Assembly (NCBI GenBank): GCA_016287975.1 | Contig: JAEEXV010000095.1 | Location: 1-12,767, forward strand | Direction of reading: 5' to 3' | Source of the DNA: Lentisphaeria bacterium | GTDB lineage: Bacteria; Verrucomicrobiota; Lentisphaeria; Oligosphaerales; Oligosphaeraceae | DNA length: 12,767 nucleotides | Shown: piece by piece, positions 7,038 to 12,767 of the stretch | Position numbering within the stretch: the stretch's first letter is position 1 | Layout: the number at the start of each line of letters is the position of its first letter | Notes under the pieces: model-generated | The model's input: the letters and a program-made list of their open reading frames with translations, nothing else | Told to the model about the DNA's origin: nothing | The model's database searches: none | Position numbers and translations under genes: made by a program

Positions 7038-7061
7038 GCGCTGTTCCCCAAGAGGATCGGT
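7038..7061. repeat. 24-bp dispersed repeat, copy 1
   Basis: A 24-bp stretch matching 12556-12579 with three mismatches, including the identical core GTTCCCCAAGAGG (here 7043-7055). Both copies lie in the same orientation upstream of minus-strand genes. The function is unknown; it may be the conserved part of a longer decayed intergenic element. Confidence 0.55.
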
Positions 7062-7091
7062 TCTGAAATCTGGCATCCCGGCTTTCCGCAA

Positions 7092-7138
7092 CGCCTTCTC
7101 GCCTTCACGCCGACTCGAACTATCGCCTTCTCGCCTTC
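7092..7138. repeat. 15-bp direct repeat pair
   Basis: CGCCTTCTCGCCTTC occurs at 7092-7106 and exactly again at 7124-7138, 32 bp apart. Each copy is itself built from a CGCCTT(C/CT) unit, giving a low-complexity GAAGGCG-rich array on the minus strand. No transposon ends or target duplications are evident. Confidence 0.6.
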
Positions 7139-7439
7139 CCGCCGGCTCAACTATGCCGCCTCGGTAATTAGGCAGTTATCGACCCTCATGGGGAAAAGCG
7201 CGTTCGCGTAAAATGGAAAACAGAACTATGTACTTACAATAACACTTTTTTGCCGTTTTACCACTGTTCTCCTAGAACCGTAAATATGTCCAGTTCATGG
7301 CTTCAACTCCAAACCCATGATTGTCTGCAAGCGATCCCTCCGTGCCTGGTGTTGGGCGACTATATTAACATTTAGAGACGATTTCAGTCATCCTAAACTG
7401 CCTTGGGAAACAGAACCGTTCCATTCCAGGAGTCCCCCC

Positions 7440-8246
7440 ATGTTCGACCGCTACACCACGCACGCCCTGTGGGACAATCCCGCAGAGATTCCGTTCACGC
7501 TTCCCGCCGACGCCGCCACCGAGGAGCATTTCCTCAACCATGACGGCGGCATCGACCGCATCGGCGACATCGTCCGCCCGTCGGTCACCTGGTATCCCGT
7601 CAGCGGGTCAGGGCCGCACCCCGCGGTGCTGGTCAGCCCTGGCGGCGCCTATAAGTACCTTGCATACAATCATGAAGGACAGGACATCTGCCACTGGTTC
7701 AACTCCATCGGCTTCTCGGCCTGCCTCCTCAAGTACCGCTGCCCCGACCGCCGCGAGGCCGCCCATGCGGACGCGGCGCGCGCGATCCGTTGGATGCGCT
7801 TCCACGCGGCGGAACTGAACATCTCGCCAGACCGCATCGGCGCGATGGGCTTCTCCGCGGGCGCGCATTTGACCGCGACTCTCGGCGCCTACGCCAACCC
7901 CGTCCCGTACGAGCCGAAGGACGCCCTCGACCAGTTGTCCTGGAAGCCGAACTTCCTCGCGCTCATCTATCCCGCCTATCTCGCCGACATGCAGCTGAAC
8001 CCCGCGCCGGAGTTCCGCATCGACGCCGAGGTCCCGCCGACCTTCCTGCTGCAGGCGGAGGACGACGCGATCCAAGTCGAGAACGCGCTCGCCTGGTATC
8101 TCGCGCTGAAGCGGGCGGGCGTCCCCGCCGAAATGCACCTCTACGCCAAAGGCGGCCACGGCTACGGCATGCTGCGCCGCGGCAATCCCATCAACAACTG
8201 GGGCGCCCTCGCCGCCCGCTGGTTCCGGGAACAGGCAGGCATCTGA
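7440..8246 (+). CDS. alpha/beta-hydrolase esterase, acetylxylan-esterase-like
   Basis: 268 aa of the serine esterase class (BD-FAE / acetyl esterase-like) that removes acetyl or other acyl groups from sugars or small esters. Visible features are an oxyanion-hole segment SPGGAYKYLA (66-75), the nucleophile elbow GFSAG (Ser139), the acid Asp208 or Asp209 in QAEDDAIQVENA, and His240 in GGHGYGM. Length fits a single-domain enzyme. There is no signal peptide, so it probably acts in the cytoplasm on imported oligosaccharides. I preferred the ATG at 7440 to the upstream in-frame ATG at 7317 because AGGAG (7428-7432) sits 7 bp before it and the upstream 41 residues look non-coding. It is the first gene of a three-gene operon, with only 2 bp to the next ATG. 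The exact acyl substrate is unknown. Confidence 0.93.
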   Translation: MFDRYTTHALWDNPAEIPFTLPADAATEEHFLNHDGGIDRIGDIVRPSVTWYPVSGSGPHPAVLVSPGGAYKYLAYNHEGQDICHWFNSIGFSACLLKYRCPDRREAAHADAARAIRWMRFHAAELNISPDRIGAMGFSAGAHLTATLGAYANPVPYEPKDALDQLSWKPNFLALIYPAYLADMQLNPAPEFRIDAEVPPTFLLQAEDDAIQVENALAWYLALKRAGVPAEMHLYAKGGHGYGMLRRGNPINNWGALAARWFREQAGI

Positions 8247-8248
8247 CC

Positions 8249-9874
8249 ATGACTTCCACCGCCCTCCCCCGTCTCTTGGCGCTTGCCGTCGCGCTCGCAC
8301 TCGCCTGCCTCCGCGCCGCGCCACAGCCGGCGGAGGATTGGATCTCCCACGGCATCCCGCGTCAACTGACCTCAGGCCCTGGCAACGACCTCGAGCCCGC
8401 CATCGCCCCCGACGGCCGCATCGCCTACCAGAATGACCATGGCGGCGGCATGCGCATCCTCGTCCTGGATCCCTCAACCGGCGCCACCACCCAGGTCGCG
8501 GGCGGTCAGGCGCCCGCCATGGCGGCCTATCCGGCCTGGATGCCCGACGGCGGACTCGTATATTGCCTGAGCCGCCCTGACGGCACCGTCGCCGCGCAGG
8601 CCCCGAACTTCGGCGACATCGGCTGCAATCTGTGGCTGTGGCGCAATGGCACGCATACCCGCCTGACCCAGGGGCGCTGGCGGGACATCACCCCTGCTGT
8701 CGCCCCCGACGGGCGCCATGTCTGGTTCTCGACCACGCGCGGCCGCTCCTACGTTGGGGAGGGTTCACACCTGGCTTGCATCGACCTGGAAGACGGCTTG
8801 AAAGTACAAGAGTTCCGCGGGGAGGCCTTCGCCAGCAGCCATGCGGCGGTCTCGCCCGCCCTCTCGCCCAAGGGCAGGCTCGTGGCCTGGGCGGAGCTCG
8901 ACAGCCCCAACGGCCTCTGGAAACTGCATCTGGCCTCGGTCGACGCCCCAAACTACGGCCTGGGCCTCACCCCGCGCAAAATGTGCTGCTACGCCCCACG
9001 CTGGTCGCCCGACGGACGCTTCATCGCCATGACCGCCTTCCGCCAAGGCGACCCTGGCTGGGGCATCTGGCTCCTCGAACCCAGGACCGGACTGCTCGCC
9101 CGCATCGACACCCGCAAGGGCAATGCCAAGAACCCAGTCTGGACGCCGGACGGCAAGTCCATCGTCTACGAATGCAACGCCACCGGCTCCTACCGGCTCT
9201 ACCAAGTTGAGGTGCGGCCGCATCCGCCGCGCGCCACGCCCCAGCCGACCTGCCACTATGAGCCTGCCACCGCAACCGCCAGCCTATTGCGTGGCGCCGA
9301 CGGCGTCCTCCGGTGGCGGACCGCCTCAGGCGAGACGCAGACCGCCTCCCGCACGAAAGGCCAGGGCTTCCGCCTCCTCGCTCCAAAAGGCATCGACTTC
9401 GGCGAGCGAATCTTCTATGTGCGCGGCCGCTTCCGCCTGGATGCGCTCCCCCGCGACTCGCAGGCCGCCGTCCTCGTCTCCGCCTTCTATCCCTTCTCCA
9501 CCTCGCCCGCCTGGCAGGTCTTCCTCAACTCCAACCATAAACTGCGCTTCGCCTCGCGAACGCCCGCTGGCGACTACATCGACGTCACCAGCAGCGCCGC
9601 CTTGCGGATGAACAAGGAATATGAGTTCGTCTGCGTGCACGAGCCGAATGGCCACACCCACCTGCTGGTCAGCGGCCAGCCCGCCGTCGCGGCCCTCCTG
9701 CCGCCGAGCGGACCGCATCTCCAGGCGCAGGAACTGACCTTCCAGGCCGCCAAAGGCGGCGGCTTCCCCTTCCGCGGCACCCTGCTCTCCCTGGAATGCG
9801 GCCTGGGCTTCCCCGCCGACATGCCCCACCCCAAGACCCTGGCGCAACTCTTTGAGATCGAGGATCGCCCATGA
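8249..9874 (+). CDS. exported TolB-like beta-propeller protein with lectin-like C-terminal domain
   Basis: 541 aa. Residues 1-24 form a signal peptide with a long hydrophobic core; Cys20 follows LALA but the lipobox is poor, so secretion or a periplasmic location is likelier than lipidation. Residues about 32-330 contain PD40/TolB-like propeller blades, seen as repeated xPDGRxxxY/W units (IAPDGRIAYQ, WMPDGGLVYC, VAPDGRHVWF, LSPKGRLVAW, WSPDGRFIAM, WTPDGKSIVY). The last 200 residues look like a concanavalin/LamG-type jelly roll (FGERIFYVRGRFRLDAL, AWQVFLNSNHKLRFAS, EYEFVCVHEPNGHTHLLVSG). No catalytic motif is recognised; a sugar-binding or recognition role is inferred. The start ATG is 2 bp after the esterase stop, and its stop overlaps the next start (ATGA), so it is translationally coupled. 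The frame is open far upstream, inside the esterase gene, but the signal peptide fixes this start. Confidence 0.88.
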   Translation: MTSTALPRLLALAVALALACLRAAPQPAEDWISHGIPRQLTSGPGNDLEPAIAPDGRIAYQNDHGGGMRILVLDPSTGATTQVAGGQAPAMAAYPAWMPDGGLVYCLSRPDGTVAAQAPNFGDIGCNLWLWRNGTHTRLTQGRWRDITPAVAPDGRHVWFSTTRGRSYVGEGSHLACIDLEDGLKVQEFRGEAFASSHAAVSPALSPKGRLVAWAELDSPNGLWKLHLASVDAPNYGLGLTPRKMCCYAPRWSPDGRFIAMTAFRQGDPGWGIWLLEPRTGLLARIDTRKGNAKNPVWTPDGKSIVYECNATGSYRLYQVEVRPHPPRATPQPTCHYEPATATASLLRGADGVLRWRTASGETQTASRTKGQGFRLLAPKGIDFGERIFYVRGRFRLDALPRDSQAAVLVSAFYPFSTSPAWQVFLNSNHKLRFASRTPAGDYIDVTSSAALRMNKEYEFVCVHEPNGHTHLLVSGQPAVAALLPPSGPHLQAQELTFQAAKGGGFPFRGTLLSLECGLGFPADMPHPKTLAQLFEIEDRP

Positions 9875-11106
9875 CGAACCGCCTAGTCCCCGCAGTCGCC
9901 GCCCTGCTCCTCTTCGCCGCGCTGTCCAGCCAGGCCGAGCCGCCCCACCCGCTCGAAATCATCGCGCTTGTCGACCATTATGACTTCGTGGGGCCGCTCG
10001 ACCCCGCCCGCCGAGGCCACTTCCTCTTCGACACGGAGACGCCGGAGGGCTGCGCCAAAATCCTCGACCATGTCCTCGAGACTGGCGCGCGCACCATCCT
10101 CTGGCGGCCTGAGGCGGGCGCCATGATGCGCTACCACAGCCAGGAGGAGAGTTTCCTGCAGCGCATCGGCATGGACAAGCGGCGGCTGATCCTGAACTCC
10201 AGCCCCTACTGCTGGGTCCGCTATGCGGAGACGAAGGTCGACGTGGTGCGCGACAGCCTTCGCCAAATCCGTCAGCGCGGACTGGTCTGCGGACTCCACT
10301 GGCCCTTCGAGGAGATACATTCTCGGGGCTGGACCATCGGCGCCTTCAACCTCGAACATCCGCAGTATTGGTGCGTGAACCACGCGGGCTTCCCCTGGCC
10401 AGGTCGCACCAGCCTCGCCTTCCCCGAGGTCATGGAGCATAAACTGCGGATTGTCGATGAAATGCTTGCCATGAAACCCCAGGTGCTCTTCATCGACACG
10501 TGGCGCAGTGGCGGCTGGGGCCCCCACCAGGAATATGTCGAGCCGCAGGTGGCCCGCTGGCGGAGACTCCATGGCACGGAACCGCCCGCCCCCAATGACC
10601 TGGCGTGGTGCGAACACGCCGTCGAACCCACGATGCAGTGGTACCGCCTCCTGCGCGCGCGCCTCGACCGCATGACGCCCCGCCCGCGCCTCCTCGTCGG
10701 CATCCAGCCCGTCGGCAAGGACGGCTCCCGAGACCAGCTCCTGCGCCAATACGGCGTCGACTGGCCGCGCCTGGTGGACGAGGGGCTCGTCGATGGACTC
10801 GTCGTCATGAGCGTCAACTGGAACCGCCGACGCCCCTGGGAGAGCACCCGCGAAATCTACCAGTCGATCATGCGGCGGTGCGCGGGCAAATGCCAGGTCT
10901 TCTTCCCCGTCCAGGCATACCACTTCAACCACAAGGGCCTCCGCGACTACGCGGCGGCCACTGGCCTCACGCAGGCCGAAGTCGCCGCGCGCCTCCTCCA
11001 GATCACCCGCGAGGCTGGCGGCGCAGGCGTCGTACTTGAATGCGTCGACTACCGCAACTATCCCCCCGAGGTCATGCAGGTGCTGCGGGACGAAAGCCGG
11101 AGGTAG
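9871..11106 (+). CDS. exported TIM-barrel protein, putative glycoside hydrolase
   Basis: 411 aa. Residues 1-22 are a signal peptide (hydrophobic core, cleavage after SSQA). The rest reads as a (beta/alpha)8 barrel: GARTILWRPEAG, QRGLVCGLHWPFEE, then HPQYWCVNHAGFPWPGRTSL, PEVMEHKLRIVDEML, QVLFIDTWRSGG, LVDGLVVMSVNW and AGGAGVVLECVDYR. This pattern, a substrate-edge His/Trp segment, an Asp on a mid-barrel strand (Asp209 in FIDTWR) and a Glu on the last strand (Glu390), resembles GHL10/family-10-like glycosyl-hydrolase-related proteins. I cannot assign a CAZy family, and the catalytic roles of Asp209 and Glu390 are inference. It overlaps the propeller gene by 4 bp and ends the operon. It could alternatively be a non-catalytic carbohydrate-binding barrel. 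Confidence 0.88.
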   Translation: MTNRLVPAVAALLLFAALSSQAEPPHPLEIIALVDHYDFVGPLDPARRGHFLFDTETPEGCAKILDHVLETGARTILWRPEAGAMMRYHSQEESFLQRIGMDKRRLILNSSPYCWVRYAETKVDVVRDSLRQIRQRGLVCGLHWPFEEIHSRGWTIGAFNLEHPQYWCVNHAGFPWPGRTSLAFPEVMEHKLRIVDEMLAMKPQVLFIDTWRSGGWGPHQEYVEPQVARWRRLHGTEPPAPNDLAWCEHAVEPTMQWYRLLRARLDRMTPRPRLLVGIQPVGKDGSRDQLLRQYGVDWPRLVDEGLVDGLVVMSVNWNRRRPWESTREIYQSIMRRCAGKCQVFFPVQAYHFNHKGLRDYAAATGLTQAEVAARLLQITREAGGAGVVLECVDYRNYPPEVMQVLRDESRR

Positions 11107-11117
11107 CCGCAGAGACT

Positions 11118-11137
11118 GCGGGCCGAGAACGGCCCGC
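11118..11137. terminator. GC hairpin between convergent genes, possible bidirectional terminator
   Basis: GCGGGCCG (11118-11125), loop AGAA, CGGCCCGC (11130-11137): a perfect 8-bp stem 11 bp after the TIM-barrel stop. There is no T-tract on either side, so intrinsic termination is uncertain. A separate 10-bp palindrome CCGCCGGCGG lies at 11158-11167. The gap between the two convergent genes is only 82 bp. Confidence 0.4.
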
Positions 11138-11188
11138 CACAGAACACGCGCGCCTCCCCGCCGGCGGCACCGAACTGGCCGCGCCCGT

Positions 11189-12511
11189 TTATTGGAAATC
11201 GCGGACGGCCTGGATGGCGGCCGCGAGGATGGCGTCGCCTGTGCCGGGCGCGAAGTCGGAGCCGCGTTCGGTCTCGTAGCCGCCATGGGGGAACTGCGAG
11301 GCGAGTGCGAGATAGCCCTCCTGGCCGCCAGTCAGCGAGACGAGCACTCCGTTCGGGCAGGCGGCGTTGAACGCCAGGCCGACTTGCGAGAGCGGCTCGA
11401 AGGGGATGCCGACCAGCACGCTGTCGCCGAGGCGCAGCAACTGGATGGGGATCGCGGGATCGACGGTGTCGGGATAGCGCGCGCTGATGTCGTAGCGGTA
11501 GAGTTCGGCGGCGAGCGCATCGTTGTAGGGGGCCTTGGGATCCCTGCTTGCGGCGGCGAGCGCCGCCTGCCAGCGCGCCTCGCGCTGCGAGCGGTCGTAG
11601 TTGTCGAGGCGCGAGATGTGGCACGTCACCTCCACCAGTTTCGTCTCCAATCGGAACTCCGGGGCGGGACGGAAGCGCAGGTCGTTGAGGCGGATGGCGC
11701 GGGCCAGCGTCTCGCCCAGGTCCTCGCGCGAATCCCCGGCGCGGCGCATCGGCACCACGTCGCCTGCCGTCCCCAGGAGGAAGAAGCCAGGGCAGTCGAA
11801 GATGCGTTGCACCGCGGCCTTGAAGTAGCCTGGATAGTCACCTGAGAAGGCGTATTGGTTCTGGCCGCCGGAGACGGGATGGCAGCTGTAGCGGCCGAGG
11901 ATGGCGACGGGCTTGCCGTCCGCCAGGTAGCGCCACACAGAGAAGGTCTCGTCGATCCGCTGGAAATCGTATTTGTCCGCCTTGCCCCTGGGCCAGGTGT
12001 AGTTGGTCTCGACGAGCCCCGTCGCCTTGTTGACGGGGCGCCGATTGAAGGCTATGCCCGAGACAGGGATCGTCACCTGCTCCAGCGTCACCTCGCGCAG
12101 ACTGCCCAGCGCCTGCTCGACGCACCGCTCCAGGCGCTCCATCCAGAACTCATAGTAGTGCTCCTGCGACTGCGGATACCAGCCCAGTTCCAGGCCGCCC
12201 GCGGCGGTCACGCCGAACCCCGCCAGCGCCGGGCAGAAATGCGAATGCGAACACGACAGCCAGATGTCGGGATAGGCGATGCCGAACTTCGCCTCCAGCG
12301 CCGCGTAGATCTTGCACGCCGTGTCCATGAAGACGCCGATCATGTCCGCCGTGACCAGCAACACGCGACGCCCGTCCTGCTCCAGCGCCAGGACGCCGAC
12401 CTCCACTGGGCTCTCGATCCCGTCCGCCCGCTGGTTCCGCGCGCCGTAGCCATGCAGGAACACTGGAAAATCCGGGATTACATCCACTTTCGCACAACCC
12501 AGCCGAAGCAT
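11189..12511 (-). CDS. neutral/alkaline ceramidase-family hydrolase
   Basis: 440 aa matching the neutral/alkaline non-lysosomal ceramidase fold, zinc amidases classically cutting ceramide. Visible features are the N-terminal GCAKVDVIPDF and HGYGAR, then LLVTADMIGV, the metal-binding motif SCSHSHFCP (His89, His91), and YSCHPVSGGQNQYAFSGDYPGYF with His211, like the family's second His site. A late segment, SVLVGIPFEPLSQVGLAF, is also characteristic of the family. It is shorter than secreted bacterial ceramidases (about 650 aa), lacks the C-terminal domain, and has no signal peptide, so it is probably cytoplasmic. Short stand-alone members are common in PVC-type genomes and their substrates are mostly unknown; deacylation of an amino sugar or lipid is possible. 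The ATG at 12511 is chosen for its AAGGAG RBS (12518-12523); a TTG further upstream overlaps that RBS. It is convergent with the esterase operon. Confidence 0.9.
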   Translation of the reverse strand: MLRLGCAKVDVIPDFPVFLHGYGARNQRADGIESPVEVGVLALEQDGRRVLLVTADMIGVFMDTACKIYAALEAKFGIAYPDIWLSCSHSHFCPALAGFGVTAAGGLELGWYPQSQEHYYEFWMERLERCVEQALGSLREVTLEQVTIPVSGIAFNRRPVNKATGLVETNYTWPRGKADKYDFQRIDETFSVWRYLADGKPVAILGRYSCHPVSGGQNQYAFSGDYPGYFKAAVQRIFDCPGFFLLGTAGDVVPMRRAGDSREDLGETLARAIRLNDLRFRPAPEFRLETKLVEVTCHISRLDNYDRSQREARWQAALAAASRDPKAPYNDALAAELYRYDISARYPDTVDPAIPIQLLRLGDSVLVGIPFEPLSQVGLAFNAACPNGVLVSLTGGQEGYLALASQFPHGGYETERGSDFAPGTGDAILAAAIQAVRDFQ

Positions 12512-12555
12512 CGCGATCTCCTTTTCCAATTCAATGGGTTTCGTTTTTATTCAAG

Positions 12556-12579
12556 GCGCAGTTCCCCAAGAGGGCCGGT
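12556..12579. repeat. 24-bp dispersed repeat, copy 2
   Basis: Matches 7038-7061 with three mismatches; the core GTTCCCCAAGAGG is at 12561-12573. It lies about 45-68 bp upstream of the ceramidase-like start, in the same orientation relative to the downstream minus-strand gene as copy 1. It could be a shared upstream element or a repeat remnant. Confidence 0.55.
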
Positions 12580-12643
12580 AACAGCACCTCATAATGCAGA
12601 CACGCCAGAAGCCTGTGGGTTGGGCGTGATTGATGAAGCGGAC

Positions 12644-12759
12644 GTAGCCACGGCGTCCCGCCGTGGCGGGCGGGTGAGCCACACAGGGTTTGCAATGGGG
12701 CGGCGAAATCGTTCGCTGCGTCGCTCGCCGGGGGGACCACGGCGGGACGCCGTGGCTAC
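12644..12759. repeat. REP/BIME-like inverted repeat pair
   Basis: Two 23-bp arms at 12644-12666 and 12737-12759 are exact reverse complements (left begins GTAGCCACGGCG, right ends CGCCGTGGCTAC), separated by 70 bp. Each arm is itself a hairpin: GCCACGGC/GCCGTGGC with a 5-nt loop on the left (12647-12667) and a 7-bp stem on the right (12737-12755). This is the organisation of bacterial REP pairs (BIMEs). Apart from these arms and the 24-bp repeat, 12512-12767 holds no gene I can support; the 69-aa minus frame across it is a by-product of the repeat. Confidence 0.8.
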
Positions 12760-12767
12760 CATTTTCG

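Larger units (their letters stand above)
6830..7439. other. 610-bp gene-free divergent intergenic region
   Basis: Separates the minus-strand LRR gene from the plus-strand esterase operon. Frames here (e.g. minus 6854-7150, 98 aa) show no recognisable domain and have unusual composition, so I do not call a gene. It holds a 24-bp dispersed repeat copy (7038-7061), a 15-bp direct repeat (7092-7106 and 7124-7138), and an AT-rich stretch (about 7210-7310) likely to contain the esterase operon promoter. I could not pick one promoter with confidence: TATATT at 7361-7366 has no good -35. The esterase RBS is AGGAG at 7428-7432. Confidence 0.6.

Noticed and set aside
6854..7150. 98-codon minus-strand ORF in the same frame as the LRR gene, separated from it by a TGA
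   Set aside because: Considered as an N-terminal extension read through TGA or as a separate gene. It has no LRR pattern, no signal peptide, no recognisable domain, and contains the dispersed 24-bp and 15-bp repeats, so it is more likely non-coding. No selenocysteine context is evident.
7317..7439. Upstream in-frame start of the esterase giving 41 extra residues
   Set aside because: There is no RBS before 7317, the added peptide is unlike the family, and a strong AGGAG precedes the ATG at 7440.
9883..11286. 467-codon minus-strand frame opposite the TIM-barrel gene
   Set aside because: The plus-strand frame has a signal peptide, ATGA coupling and barrel motifs; the minus frame has none of these.
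12531..12740. 69-codon minus-strand ORF at the right end
   Set aside because: It translates one REP arm and the 24-bp repeat; the coding potential is a by-product of these repeats.

Overview
This is a GC-rich bacterial window, apparently chromosomal. It holds eight well-supported protein genes, one doubtful small ORF and several non-coding repeat elements. No rRNA, tRNA, CRISPR array or transposase gene is visible. Three things together suggest a PVC-superphylum bacterium, perhaps a Lentisphaerota/Victivallales-type or Kiritimatiellota lineage: a ceramidase-fold enzyme, secreted beta-propeller and TIM-barrel proteins of polysaccharide-degrader style, and GC-rich palindromic intergenic repeats. 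This is inference from gene style; there is no phylogenetic marker in the window.

Region 1 (1-5406, minus strand) is a 2-oxoacid dehydrogenase operon read right to left. It starts with a DeoR-family regulator (4534-5310). Next come a dihydrolipoamide acyltransferase E2 with two lipoyl domains (2641-4422), a dihydrolipoamide dehydrogenase E3 (1209-2558), and a thiamine-diphosphate E1 component (1181 to beyond the left edge). Together they would form a pyruvate-dehydrogenase-like complex converting a 2-oxoacid, CoA and NAD+ to acyl-CoA, CO2 and NADH. Upstream of the regulator a candidate promoter (5367-5395) is overlapped by a perfect 10-bp-stem palindrome and followed by a tandem 10-bp repeat inside an inverted repeat, which looks like an autoregulatory operator. 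The two longer spacers of this operon share purine-rich repeat motifs.

Region 2 (5407-7439) is a lower-GC island. It holds a BspA-type leucine-rich-repeat gene (5636-6829, minus), a doubtful small ORF downstream of it, and a 610-bp gene-free stretch with short direct repeats.

Region 3 (7440-11106, plus strand) is a tight three-gene operon. It encodes a cytoplasmic alpha/beta-hydrolase esterase, an exported TolB-like beta-propeller protein with a lectin-like C-terminal domain, and an exported TIM-barrel protein resembling glycoside hydrolases. Spacings are 2 bp and a 4-bp ATGA overlap. This is the best candidate for a little-described system, probably glycan capture, cleavage and deacylation.

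Region 4 (11107-12767) has a hairpin between convergent genes, a minus-strand neutral-ceramidase-family hydrolase (11189-12511), and an intergenic region. That region carries a copy of a 24-bp dispersed repeat and a REP/BIME-like pair of 23-bp inverted arms.
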